From: Rugamonas sp. A1-17
GTDB taxonomy: Bacteria; Pseudomonadota; Gammaproteobacteria; Burkholderiales; Burkholderiaceae_D
Assembly (NCBI GenBank): GCA_025548565.1
Contig: JAJLPB010000021.1
Coordinates: 1-64,000 of the forward strand
Direction of reading: 5' to 3'
Length of the DNA stretch: 64,000 nt
Shown: one piece after another, positions 49,901 through 58,307 of the stretch
Layout of the letters: the number at the start of each line of letters is the position of its first letter
Position numbering within the stretch: position 1 is the first letter of the stretch
Program-made: the position numbers and the translations under genes
The notes under the pieces: generated by a model
Databases searched by the model: none
What the model saw: the letters and a program-made list of their open reading frames with translations, nothing else
Told to the model about the DNA's origin: nothing

Positions 49901-51706
49901 CGGCTTGGCCAGGTTGGCGCCGCTGGCGGCATTGACCGAGAGGCTGGTGACGAAATGGCGCTGGCCATCCACGCGCAGCGAGTGCGCCTGTTCGCGGTCG
50001 ATCGCCACGCCGGCGTTATGCAGCGCGGGCAGGATGGTCGACAGCGACGGTACGCGGTCGACGGAGTACAAACGGATGGTGGTGGCATCGGCCACGGTTT
50101 CCACGCGCACGTCCACGCGAGATGGATCGGTATTGCGCAGGATGGTGCCCAAGTCGTGGAAGGCGGCTTCCGGCGCGGTGGCGGCGACGTAATCGGTCGG
50201 CAGCGTGGCGCACATCTTGCGCAGGCTGGCGCGCAGCGGCACATCGGCCACGGCGTCGGCCAGTGCGGAGAACTGGTCGTGCCAGCCGTCCAGCACCGAC
50301 AACAGCGGTTGCTGGATATCGGATTCCAGGTCCAGCGGATAACGCGCGCCGTGGGCGATCAGGTACACGCGGGCCAGCGGGCCGTCGGCCACCAGCGTTT
50401 GCGAGCTGACATGCTGGGCGCCGGAGCTGGCTTGCAGCGCCTTGGCCAGCGACGAAGCGACGCTTGCGCTGTAACGCTCGCGCGGCAGGTAGACCAGCAC
50501 GTTCAGGTGGCGCGCATACACGTCGCGGCGGGCGAACACCTTGGTGCGCGGCTGCTTGTACAGCGATACGACGGCGCCGCACACTTCGGCCAGCCATTCA
50601 GGTTCCGCTTCCAGCGCCTCGGTGCGCGGCAGCGATTCCAGGATCTCGATGAATTTCTCGGCGCGGAAGCCTTCCTGGCGCACGCCGGCGATGCTCAGCA
50701 CCTTGGCCACGCGGCCACGCGCGAACGGCAGGCGGTTCAGCGGCGTCGCGGTGGCGGCGCGGGTGAACAGGCCCACGAAGCAGTATTCGCCCAGGATCGC
50801 GCCTTGCGCGTCGGTGTGGCGGATGCCGATGAAGTCCAGCTGCTGGTCGCGGTGCAGCGTGCCTTCGACGTCGGCCTTGACGATGGACAGCGTGTGGACG
50901 CGCTTCGACAGCGTGTCGAAGTCGCCGGGGATATTGGCCAGGCAGGTGCCGTAGACCGGATGCGCCGTATCCTGCAGCACGCCGATGCGGCTAGGGATAT
51001 CGCGTTCCAGTTCGCGCGCGCCCGGCTTGACCTGGTAGTAGGCGTAGCCGAACGGCTCGAAGCCTTCGGTCTTGGCCCATTCCAGGAAGGCTGCGACTTC
51101 CTTGCCTTCCTCGCCGTGCGATGCGGCTTCGGCGCCGATGCGGCTGAAGTGTTCCAGCATCGCAGCCTTGTCGCGGCGCACCACGGCGGCGTCGCGCGAC
51201 ACCATTTCCAGACGCTCGGACAGCATGCCGATTTCGGCGTCGGCCAGGTCTTCGGACAGCAGACACATGACATACGATTCGAGCTTGGCGCCGCTCTGGC
51301 CGACCGCGGTGACCACGCCGTCCGCGTTGCGCGTGACCGGCAGCACCGAGTTCAATACACCACTAACGCCCACGCGCAGCTTGCGCATCGCCATGACGAT
51401 CGAATCGACCAGGTAAGGCATGTCGTCGTTCAGGACCAGCAGCGCGGTGGCCATGCCGCCGCGGCCATCCGCGTAGCGCAGCTTGGCGATTTGCGCGCCG
51501 GAGCCGGAACGCTTGGAGGCTTGCGTGAAACCGTCCCACAAAACCGGGGCAAGGCTGCCGGGGGCGGTGCCCGCCAGGTCTTCATCGTCCAGGGATCCGA
51601 GCCAGGCGCTGATCAGCGCTGCGACCTGGCTGCTGTCGCTGGCCGGCTTGCTGGCGTTGACCAAATCCAGCGTCTGGGCGCGCAGGTCTTGTGGCATTTG
51701 TTTCAT
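46994..51706 (-). CDS. gdhB: NAD-dependent glutamate dehydrogenase, large 170-180 kDa type
   Basis: This 1570-aa enzyme oxidises glutamate to 2-oxoglutarate and ammonia with NAD+. It is the giant tetrameric form known from Streptomyces and Pseudomonas (GdhB). It has a long N-terminal region with ACT-like and regulatory segments, a central catalytic dehydrogenase domain with catalytic Lys819 (PAGAKGGFVCKQMP), then MVGVGDMSGDVFGNG and a helical C-terminal domain. In Pseudomonas aeruginosa gdhB is induced by arginine through ArgR. Here the gene lies between astB and astE, giving direct genetic linkage. A 119-base gap to astB may hold its own promoter; GGAG precedes the ATG. Confidence 0.96.
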   Translation of the reverse strand: MKQMPQDLRAQTLDLVNASKPASDSSQVAALISAWLGSLDDEDLAGTAPGSLAPVLWDGFTQASKRSGSGAQIAKLRYADGRGGMATALLVLNDDMPYLVDSIVMAMRKLRVGVSGVLNSVLPVTRNADGVVTAVGQSGAKLESYVMCLLSEDLADAEIGMLSERLEMVSRDAAVVRRDKAAMLEHFSRIGAEAASHGEEGKEVAAFLEWAKTEGFEPFGYAYYQVKPGARELERDIPSRIGVLQDTAHPVYGTCLANIPGDFDTLSKRVHTLSIVKADVEGTLHRDQQLDFIGIRHTDAQGAILGEYCFVGLFTRAATATPLNRLPFARGRVAKVLSIAGVRQEGFRAEKFIEILESLPRTEALEAEPEWLAEVCGAVVSLYKQPRTKVFARRDVYARHLNVLVYLPRERYSASVASSLAKALQASSGAQHVSSQTLVADGPLARVYLIAHGARYPLDLESDIQQPLLSVLDGWHDQFSALADAVADVPLRASLRKMCATLPTDYVAATAPEAAFHDLGTILRNTDPSRVDVRVETVADATTIRLYSVDRVPSLSTILPALHNAGVAIDREQAHSLRVDGQRHFVTSLSVNAASGANLAKPEIVPVAQELFTALFNNEAEDGRLNGLVIEGGLSVRQVQLVRAYMSYWRQTGSRFSVRYIAETLRKQPVVVKQLVDAFLQRFNPALDDATRAAALDALAGIKSRLPAINHADSEEVLGAMTDLMSATLRTNYFQNNQKGDKIIFKFDTSNLSLVPEPRPFREIFVFSRRFEGVHLRGGPVARGGLRWSDRMEDYRTEVLGLVKAQMVKNAVIVPAGAKGGFVCKQMPKDAVRETIAAEGEAVYRLFIASLLEMTDNRVLGKIVSPADTVCYDGNDPYLVVAADKGTATFSDIANGIAVQRGFWLGDAFASGGSNGYDHKKMGITAKGAFEAVKRHFYEMDHDIHATPVTMVGVGDMSGDVFGNGALLSRKLKIVAAFDHRHIFLDPNPDMEKSFVERERMFALPRSSWDDYNKELISAGGGVFPRSARSIELSPQIRATLDIEETSLPPEELMHRILLAPVDLFYNGGIGTYIKASTESHAQVKDRANDNIRVDGNQLRCKVVAEGGNLGATQAGRIEFALAGGRIFTDAIDNSAGVDCSDHEVNAKMWLDVEMNAGQLSEADRNRVLNEMTADIERLVLRDNTLQTQLLVREAQAQVDAAVQDGYAALIASLEEEGALSRELEQLPSVAELARRKADGRGLTTPELAVVIANVKNRYKRILSALPLTDLSWAESVLKPYFPDLLVATRPALAHPLANAILATVLANESVNRCGPLMLRQLAGEHGVDESDVILAWGQAWSALNLAPIFTTLDADALKVPRAVSIKVDARTRVLQKSVIEGALSVPADQLRAGVAELTKLFAKPETLAQLTPADGQSDADITSGLRAEFVQAWKAVDAIDAVAAFVFAALSVSRPEGMDLPAFLQVGLALRAQVGIDMLERGLKLPATSRSQEQLRSYAQNALRRTQQRLLSQVLQHATGGHTAAEAVEVVANTLGLSGYAASADLEQAMLDVWALSEATNSGNTMLVV

Positions 51707-51825
51707 CGTGCTTCTCCAATACGTTATGTGTATTTTATGTTGCAGGGCCGCGCCGGCTTGTGGCTGCGCGGCGGTGGTCGAGTGTAATTAAACACCAAAT
51801 CGTCATATGGGGGCGAAAATCTGTT

Positions 51826-53163
51826 TTACAAATCGTACAGCCCTGGCAGGCCCAGAATGCGGCTCAGGTCTTCCAGCGCGGTGTGGACCTCGATCGCCAG
51901 CGCGGGATCGGCCAGGTCGGACGGTTCCAGACGGTCGCGGTAATGCTTCTCCACCCACGCCACCAGCGTGTGGTACAGCGCCTCGGTCATCACCACGCCT
52001 TGATGCATGGCAGCCGCTTCGGCGTCGGTCAGCGCCACGCGCAGCCGCAGGCACGCGGGACCGCCGCCGTTGCGCATCGACTGGCGCAGGTCGAAGTGAA
52101 TCAGTTCGTCGACCGCGTTGCCGCTGGCGACCAAGCCTTGCAGATAGGCCGCGACGGCGGCGTTTTCCTCGCACTCCTGCGGGATCACCAGCGCCATCTT
52201 GCCGTTGTCCTTGCTCAGCAGCTGGCTGTTGAACAGGTAGCTGTGCACCGCGTCGGCCACCGACACCTTGGCGGTATCGACGCGGATCGCGTTCAGGTCC
52301 GCGCCCACGCCGCCCATCGCGCGGCGCAGCTGCTCCAGCGCGCCCGCTTCGTCAGCGAACGCCTGCTCGTGGTAAAACAGCACATTGCCGTTGCCGACCG
52401 CGATCACGTCGTTGTGGAACACGCCCTGGTCGATCACGTCCGAATTCTGCTGGATGTAGACGGTGCGCTCGGCCGACAGGCCGTGCAGGCGCGCCACCGC
52501 CTGCGAGGCTTCCAGCGTCTGGCGGGCCGGGTATTTTTTAGGCGCCGGCGCCGAGGCGTCGAACTCGGTGCGGCCGTAGACGAACATCTCGACGGCGGCG
52601 CTGCCGTGGTCCTTGCACAGGCGCGTGTGGTTGGCCGCGCCCTCGTCGCCGAACGCCGGCGTGCCTGGCAGCGCGTCATGTACGGCGAAGTGTTTCTCGT
52701 CCTTGAAGATGGCGCGCAGCGAGCGTGCCGACTGCGCGTGCTCGAAGGCGCGATGCAGCTTGTTATTCAGGTTGGCGGGCGTGAAATGGGTGCGGCCATC
52801 GGCGCTGTCGGCGGACGGGCTGACCGTGGCCGCGTTGGCGGTCCACATCGGCGAGGCCGAGTAGGCGCACGCCAGGATCACCGGCGACTCCTTGGCGGCC
52901 TTGGCCAGCACCTCGGCATCGCTGCCGGTGAAACCGATACTGCGCAGCAGGCGGAAATTCGGACGGTCCTGCGGCGGCAGCAGCGCCTGGCCGAAGCCAC
53001 GCGCGGCCAGCGCGCGCATCTTGGCCAGCCCTTGCAGCGCAGCCAGCTTCGGATTCGAGGCGCTCTTGACGTTGCTGAACGAGGCCACATTGCCGAACGA
53101 CAGACCGGCGTAGTTGTGCGATGGGCCTACCAGGCCGTCGAAGTTGAATTCGCGTGCGCGCAT
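51826..53163 (-). CDS. astB: N-succinylarginine dihydrolase AstB
   Basis: AstB hydrolyses N2-succinylarginine to N2-succinylornithine, CO2 and two ammonia. The 445-aa pentein-fold enzyme starts REFNFDGLVGPSHNYAGLSFGN, a landmark of AstB. The catalytic Cys lies in SMRNGGGPACLRLRVAL, with catalytic His near VFHNDVIAVGNG. It lies nine bases after astD and upstream of gdhB. Confidence 0.96.
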   Translation of the reverse strand: MRAREFNFDGLVGPSHNYAGLSFGNVASFSNVKSASNPKLAALQGLAKMRALAARGFGQALLPPQDRPNFRLLRSIGFTGSDAEVLAKAAKESPVILACAYSASPMWTANAATVSPSADSADGRTHFTPANLNNKLHRAFEHAQSARSLRAIFKDEKHFAVHDALPGTPAFGDEGAANHTRLCKDHGSAAVEMFVYGRTEFDASAPAPKKYPARQTLEASQAVARLHGLSAERTVYIQQNSDVIDQGVFHNDVIAVGNGNVLFYHEQAFADEAGALEQLRRAMGGVGADLNAIRVDTAKVSVADAVHSYLFNSQLLSKDNGKMALVIPQECEENAAVAAYLQGLVASGNAVDELIHFDLRQSMRNGGGPACLRLRVALTDAEAAAMHQGVVMTEALYHTLVAWVEKHYRDRLEPSDLADPALAIEVHTALEDLSRILGLPGLYDL

Positions 53164-53172
53164 CTCGATTCC

Positions 53173-54645
53173 TTAGAAGTGCATGCCCGGCGACAGTTTC
53201 GCAGGCATTTCAAGTACGTTGTTTTCGATCGAGGCGACCGGATAGGCGCAGTAGTCGGCCGCGTAGTAAGCGCTCGGGCGATGGTTGCCCGACTTGCCCA
53301 CGCCGCCGAACGGCGCGCTGCTGGCGGCGCCGGTGGTCGGACGGTTCCAGTTGACGATGCCGGCGCGTGCGCGCACCTGGAAAATCTTCCACAGGTTTTC
53401 GTCGTTCGAGATCAGCGCCGAGGCCAGGCCGAATTCGGTGGCGTTGGCGGCCTTGATCGCGCTGTCGAAGTCCGCAACACGGATCACCTGCAGCAGAGGG
53501 CCGAACCATTCTTCATCCGGAATGCCTTGGGCGTCGGTGACATCGACGATGCCGGCGCTCACAAAGCCGGTGTTGTCCACCAGCTGACGCATGGCCAGCA
53601 GGCTCTTGCCGCCCTTGGCGATCATGTCGGCCTGCGCCTGCACCAGGCGCTTGGCGATGGCCGCCGAAACGACAGGGCCCATGAACGGCGCAGGTTCCGC
53701 GGCGGAGGCGCCGATGGTCAGGCGGCTGGCCACGTCGACCAGGCGCGCGACGATCGCATCGCCTTCCGCGCCCTGCTTGACGATCAGGCGACGCGCGCAG
53801 GTGCAGCGCTGGCCGGCCGAAATGAAGGCCGACGAAATCGCCATGAACACGGCGGCGTCGATATCCTTGACGTCCCACACCACCAGCGGATTGTTACCGC
53901 CCATTTCCAGCGCCAGCATCTTGCCCGGCTGGCCGCCGAACTGCTTGTGCAGCGCGGTGCCGGTCTGGCAGCTGCCGGTGAACAGCACGCCGTCCAGCAG
54001 ATCATTCTGGCCCAGCGCGACGCCGGCGTCGCGGCCGCCGTTGACCAGGTTGATCACGCCTTTCGGCACACCGGCCTTTTCCCACAGCTGCACCGTCTTG
54101 ACGGCGGTGCGCGGCGCGTACTCGCTCGGCTTGAAGACCACGGTGTTACCGGCGATAAGCGCAGGCACGATATGGCCGTTCGGCAGGTGGCCTGGGAAGT
54201 TGTAGGGACCGAACACGCCGAACACGCCGTGCGGACGGTGGCGCAGCACGGCCTCGCCGTCGGCGACCTTGTTCTGGGTTTCGCCGGTGCGCGCACCGTA
54301 GGCCTGCACCGAGATGTCGATCTTGTTGGCCATGGTGGTCACTTCGGTGCGGGCTTCCCACATCGGCTTGCCCACTTCCTCGGCGATCAGCAGCGCCAGC
54401 TCCTCGGCGTCCTGCTTGAGCAGGTCGCGGAAACGGGTGCAGACGGCGATGCGCTCGGCCAGCGGCGTCAAGGCCCAGGCTTCAAACGCGTCGCACGCGG
54501 CGGCGGCGGCGTGGCCCACGTCCTGCGCGGTCGATTCATTGCTGGCCCAGGTCTGCTTGCCGTTCGATGGGTCGATGGTGACCAGTTCGGCGCCGCTACC
54601 GGCGAGCCATTCGCCGTTGATGAAGTTACTCAAAGCTTTAGACAT
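53173..54645 (-). CDS. astD: Succinylglutamate semialdehyde dehydrogenase AstD
   Basis: AstD oxidises N-succinylglutamate 5-semialdehyde to N-succinylglutamate with NAD+. The 490-aa aldehyde dehydrogenase has the NAD motif GSCQTG (224-229), general base Glu247 (LALEMGGNNPLVV) and nucleophile Cys281 (SAGQRCTCARR). GNTVVFKPSEYAPRT is also family-typical. The start overlaps the preceding AST subunit gene by eight bases, consistent with tight operon coupling. Confidence 0.96.
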   Translation of the reverse strand: MSKALSNFINGEWLAGSGAELVTIDPSNGKQTWASNESTAQDVGHAAAAACDAFEAWALTPLAERIAVCTRFRDLLKQDAEELALLIAEEVGKPMWEARTEVTTMANKIDISVQAYGARTGETQNKVADGEAVLRHRPHGVFGVFGPYNFPGHLPNGHIVPALIAGNTVVFKPSEYAPRTAVKTVQLWEKAGVPKGVINLVNGGRDAGVALGQNDLLDGVLFTGSCQTGTALHKQFGGQPGKMLALEMGGNNPLVVWDVKDIDAAVFMAISSAFISAGQRCTCARRLIVKQGAEGDAIVARLVDVASRLTIGASAAEPAPFMGPVVSAAIAKRLVQAQADMIAKGGKSLLAMRQLVDNTGFVSAGIVDVTDAQGIPDEEWFGPLLQVIRVADFDSAIKAANATEFGLASALISNDENLWKIFQVRARAGIVNWNRPTTGAASSAPFGGVGKSGNHRPSAYYAADYCAYPVASIENNVLEMPAKLSPGMHF

Positions 54646-55696
54646 GTGGATTCTTCCTCAAATTAAGGGACAGCGTGCGCACCGTATCGCCGGTATGGCA
54701 GTGCAGGAGTTGTTGTTCGGCTTCCGGCAGCGCGATGGCGCCGTTGACCGGCACCGATTGCGACAGGATCATGCGGAAATCCTTGAGCGTGGTGTTCGAC
54801 ACCAGCATCGGTTCGGCGGGCGCGGATTCCGGCGCGCAGGCCGAATCCCAGTCCGTCGTCGGGCCGATTTCGGCCAGCGTGCTTTCGCGCATGGCGCGCA
54901 GTTCCGACACGCGCGCCTGCAGCACCGGGCCGGCGTCGAAGATGTCGACGTAGCCTTCGAAGTACAGGCCTTCCTGCTCCAGCAGGCGGCGCGCCGGCGC
55001 GGTCGACGTGTGGACCTTGCCGATCACTTGCTGCGCGTCCTCCGGCAGGTAGTCCACGTACAGCGGCTGGCGCGGCATCAGTTCGGCGATGAAGGACTTC
55101 TTGCCGACGGCGGTCAGGTCGTCGACGTGGTCGAAGTCCATCTTGAAGAAGTGGCGGCCCAGGCCCTCGTAGAACGGCGAACGGCCGCTCTCCTCCTGGT
55201 AGCCGCGCATTTCGGCGATCAGCTTTTCGGTGAACAGGTGCGGGAACTGGGCGATGAACAGGAAGCGGCTCTTCGACAGCAGCTTGCCGTTGTTGCCGGT
55301 GCGGTAGTCCGGCGCCAGGAACAGCGAGCACAGTTCGGTGCTGCCGGTCAGGTCGTTCGACAGGTACAGCGTGTCCATGCGGGTGAACACGTCCAGCTCG
55401 CGGCTGGAGTGCACCAGGGTGCCGATGCGGTAGTTGTAGAACGGTTCGGTCAGGCCGACCGCGCCCTTGATCGCGCACACTCCGGCGATGCGGCCGTTGC
55501 TGGTGTCCTCCATGACGAACATGTAGTCGCGCTTTTCGGGCGGGATGGTCTCGGCGAACGAGGCGACGGCGATCGCCAGGCGGTCGCCCATCATCTTCAT
55601 GTCCGGCTTGAGGGTGGTCATGCCGCTGCCGACCTGCGTGGCCATCACGTACAGGGCGTCGAGGTCGTTGGCTGTGATTGCGCGTACTACTAGCAT
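54638..55696 (-). CDS. aruG: Arginine N-succinyltransferase subunit (AruG-like)
   Basis: This is one of two homologous arginine succinyltransferase subunits, which transfer succinyl from succinyl-CoA to the alpha-amino group of arginine, the entry step of the AST pathway. The 352-aa GNAT-like protein starts MLVVRAITANDLDALYVMA and has LYVDYLPEDAQQVIGKVHTSTAPARRLLEQEG and FEGYVDIFDAGPVL landmarks. Pseudomonas has the same two-subunit arrangement (aruF, aruG). The alpha/beta assignment follows gene order only. Confidence 0.92.
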   Translation of the reverse strand: MLVVRAITANDLDALYVMATQVGSGMTTLKPDMKMMGDRLAIAVASFAETIPPEKRDYMFVMEDTSNGRIAGVCAIKGAVGLTEPFYNYRIGTLVHSSRELDVFTRMDTLYLSNDLTGSTELCSLFLAPDYRTGNNGKLLSKSRFLFIAQFPHLFTEKLIAEMRGYQEESGRSPFYEGLGRHFFKMDFDHVDDLTAVGKKSFIAELMPRQPLYVDYLPEDAQQVIGKVHTSTAPARRLLEQEGLYFEGYVDIFDAGPVLQARVSELRAMRESTLAEIGPTTDWDSACAPESAPAEPMLVSNTTLKDFRMILSQSVPVNGAIALPEAEQQLLHCHTGDTVRTLSLNLRKNPHV

Positions 55697-55709
55697 AATT
55701 GGTCCACTC

Positions 55710-56747
55710 TTAGATTCTGACGCAGATGACGGTATCGCCTTCGGCGATCTGAAGCGCTTCCAGCACGTCGGCAGGCAGCGCCACGTTGACTTGCGATTCC
55801 AGCGCGGCGCAATGCGTGATCACGGCGCGGAAGTTATGTTCGGCGCCCGAGGCCACCGCGTAGCGCACCTGCGGTTCGCGGCCGCGGTCCGGCGATTCGG
55901 CGGCGGCGGTCGCGCGGCGCTGCAGCGCGCCGTTGAAGGTGCGCAGCGAATTCTTGTGCGCCTGCAGGATAGGGCCGCCGTCGAAGATGTCGATGTAGTC
56001 GTCGGCTTCGAAGCCTTCGGCCGTCAGCAGGTTGAACGCCAGCTCGCCCGACGGATGGATCTGGCCCATGGCCGCCTGCGCGTCGCCCGGCAGCAGTGGC
56101 ACGTAGACCGGATAGTGCGGCATCAGCTCGACGATCAGCGTGCGGTTGCGGGCGCCGCCGATCACGCGTTCGGCGTCGAGGAAGTCCATCTTGAAAAATT
56201 TGCGGCCCAGCGCATCCCAGAACGGCGAACCGCCGTCGGCGTCGGTCACGCCGGCCAGCGGCACGAAGAAGCGGTCGGCGAAGCGGTGCGGCGCCAGCAC
56301 GGCGAACATCAGCCGCGCGCGCGACAGCAGCGCCGCTTCCGGCGTGCCGTGTTCCCGCTCGCCGACGTAAAAGCTCGACAGCTGCGAATAGCCGGTCAGC
56401 TCGGAGCACAGCGTCAGCGCGTGCACGCTGTGGCTGATGTTCAGGTCGCGCGATACCTGCTGGATCACGTCGTTACGGAAGGAGAAATAGGTGCCGTTGG
56501 AACCGGCCGCCGCAAAGATCGCGGCGGTGCCGACGATGGTCTTGTCCTTCGGCGACTCCAGCACCAGCAGGTAGGATTCCTCGCTGGGGATGTCGACGTG
56601 GGCGGCGAACGAGGCGATCGAACGTTCGATCATGTCGGCGATCTTCTCGCGCGTTTTCGGCAAGGTGTGCACACCCGGCATGGTGACCGCGGCCAGCGCT
56701 TCGAGGGCAGCGATATCCGCAAGTTCGACCGGACGGACTACATACAT
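55710..56747 (-). CDS. aruF: Arginine/ornithine N-succinyltransferase subunit (AruF-like)
   Basis: This is the second AST subunit, 345 aa, starting MYVVRPVELADIAALEALA. It carries the family segment VYVPLLPGDAQAAMGQIHPSGELAFNLLTAEGFEADDYIDIFDGGPIL (landmarks across residues ~213-262). It is clearly homologous to the downstream subunit, supporting a heteromeric enzyme. It lies 92 bases after astC and 13 bases before aruG. Confidence 0.92.
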   Translation of the reverse strand: MYVVRPVELADIAALEALAAVTMPGVHTLPKTREKIADMIERSIASFAAHVDIPSEESYLLVLESPKDKTIVGTAAIFAAAGSNGTYFSFRNDVIQQVSRDLNISHSVHALTLCSELTGYSQLSSFYVGEREHGTPEAALLSRARLMFAVLAPHRFADRFFVPLAGVTDADGGSPFWDALGRKFFKMDFLDAERVIGGARNRTLIVELMPHYPVYVPLLPGDAQAAMGQIHPSGELAFNLLTAEGFEADDYIDIFDGGPILQAHKNSLRTFNGALQRRATAAAESPDRGREPQVRYAVASGAEHNFRAVITHCAALESQVNVALPADVLEALQIAEGDTVICVRI

Positions 56748-56839
56748 GTGAACTCCTCAGATTAATGCACAAGCCCGGCGCAGAGCGCACCGGGCTGGAA
56801 TGAAAGACGGCGGAACCAGTCCGCCGCCGTTGGTGCTGC

Positions 56840-58084
56840 TTAGGCAGCCTTGAGCATGCCGTCCAGCGACAGGCGCAGGATGCGGTCGGCTTCGGCGATC
56901 TGCGCGTCGGTGACGATCAGCGCAGGCGCCAGGCGCACCACGTCCATGCCGGCGATCAGCACCATCAGACCATTGCCCTCGGCGGCGCGCTGGATGTCCT
57001 TCGAACGGCCTTTCCAGGCGTCGGTCACGACCAGGCCCAGCAGCAGACCGGCGCCGCGCACCAGCGTGAACACCTGCGGATAATCGGCCACCAGTTTTTC
57101 CATCGTCGCGCGCAGCTTGGCGCTGGCTTCCTTGACGCGGGCCAGGAAGGCCGGCTGGTTGATCGTGTCCAGCACGGTCAGCGCCACGGTCGCGGCCAAC
57201 GGGTTGCCGCCGTAGGTGGTGCCGTGGGTGCCCACGCCCAGCGTCTTGGCCAGTTCCTCGGTGGTCAGCATGGCGCCGATCGGATAGCCGTTGCCCAGTG
57301 CCTTGGCCGAAGTCAGGATGTCCGGGGTGATGCCATAGGTCATGTAGTGGAACAGGTCGCCGGTGCGGCCCATGCCGCACTGTACTTCGTCGAAGATCAG
57401 CAGGGCGCCGGTCTTGGTGCACAGGTCGCGCAGCTCTTGCAGGAAGGCCTTGTCGCCCGGGACCACGCCGCCTTCGCCTTGCAGCGGTTCGACGATCACG
57501 GCGCAGACGTCGTCGCCGATGGCGGCGCGTGCGGACTCGATGTCGTTATAGGTGACGTGTTCGATCGCCGGCGGCAGCGGCTCGAAGCCTTCGGTGTACT
57601 TGGACTGGCCGCCCACCGACACGGTGAACAGCGTGCGGCCGTGGAACGACTGGTAGCACGACACGATGCGCGACTTGTGCGGGCCGAACTTGGTGTGGGC
57701 GTATTTGCGGGCCAGCTTCAGCGCGGCTTCGTTGGCTTCGGCGCCGGAGTTGCAGAAGAAGGCGCGGTCGGCGAAGGTCGCTTCGGTCAGCGCGGTGGCC
57801 AAACGCAGCACTGGCTCGTTGGTGTAGCCATTGCCCAGGTGCCACAGGGTGTTGGCCTGGCGGGTCAGCGCCTCGACCACGATCGGGTTGCAGTGGCCCA
57901 GCGCGGCCACGGCGATGCCGGACGTGAAGTCCAGGTAGTGCTTGCCATTCTGGTCCCACAGGTCCAGGCCAGCGCCTCGGACCGGTACCATCGCTGCAGG
58001 TGCATAGGTTGGCACCAGAACTTCATCAAAAGTCTGACGAGTTACAGGACGGGTGGTTACGGTCGTATCGAGCTTGGCGTTCAT
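56840..58084 (-). CDS. astC: Succinylornithine transaminase / acetylornithine aminotransferase AstC
   Basis: AstC moves the delta-amino group of succinylornithine to 2-oxoglutarate. The 414-aa class III aminotransferase has PLP-binding NSGAEANEAALKLARKYAH, IFDEVQCGMGRTG and the catalytic Lys in TSAKALGNGYPIGAML (Lys261 from this start). A TTG five codons upstream is possible, but ATG 58084, with AGGGA seven bases before it, is preferred. It is the first gene of the operon, so the operon promoter is probably in 58085-58307. Confidence 0.95.
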   Translation of the reverse strand: MNAKLDTTVTTRPVTRQTFDEVLVPTYAPAAMVPVRGAGLDLWDQNGKHYLDFTSGIAVAALGHCNPIVVEALTRQANTLWHLGNGYTNEPVLRLATALTEATFADRAFFCNSGAEANEAALKLARKYAHTKFGPHKSRIVSCYQSFHGRTLFTVSVGGQSKYTEGFEPLPPAIEHVTYNDIESARAAIGDDVCAVIVEPLQGEGGVVPGDKAFLQELRDLCTKTGALLIFDEVQCGMGRTGDLFHYMTYGITPDILTSAKALGNGYPIGAMLTTEELAKTLGVGTHGTTYGGNPLAATVALTVLDTINQPAFLARVKEASAKLRATMEKLVADYPQVFTLVRGAGLLLGLVVTDAWKGRSKDIQRAAEGNGLMVLIAGMDVVRLAPALIVTDAQIAEADRILRLSLDGMLKAA

Positions 58085-58224
58085 GGCATTCCCTATCAAT
58101 GTTGGGTAAGGCGCGGCACAGCACCGCGTGGACCCATTATAAAAAGCGGCATGCTAAAACTCTTTTCTAATGGCGACAAGGATTTTCACTTTTGGCCACG
58201 AAAGTAAGCTTATCAGAACGATCA

Positions 58225-58304
58225 CGTCATTCCCGCGCAGGCGGGAATCCATACGCCGCGTCCAGTCCGCCTCCGCATGGGTTCCCGCCTGCGCGGGAAC
58301 GACG
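58225..58304. repeat. Inverted pair of dRS3-like palindromic repeats
   Basis: CGTCATTCCCGCGCAGGCGG (from 58225) recurs in inverse orientation ending at 58304, with four mismatches over 30 bases and a 20-base spacer. Each unit is itself palindromic (ATTCCC..GGGAAT / GTTCCC..GGGAAC), like neisserial dRS3-type repeats. It lies between the argR stop and the ast operon start and could be a terminator, a mobile-repeat remnant or an mRNA-processing site. Confidence 0.85.
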
Positions 58305-58307
58305 GCG

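Noticed and set aside
51691..54666. 991-codon plus-strand open frame opposite astB and astD
   Set aside because: Same artefact; the minus strand has complete AstB and AstD with active-site residues.
58225..58304. Repeats as CRISPR or rRNA/tRNA fragment
   Set aside because: Only two inverted copies with a 20-base spacer; no cloverleaf and no further units.
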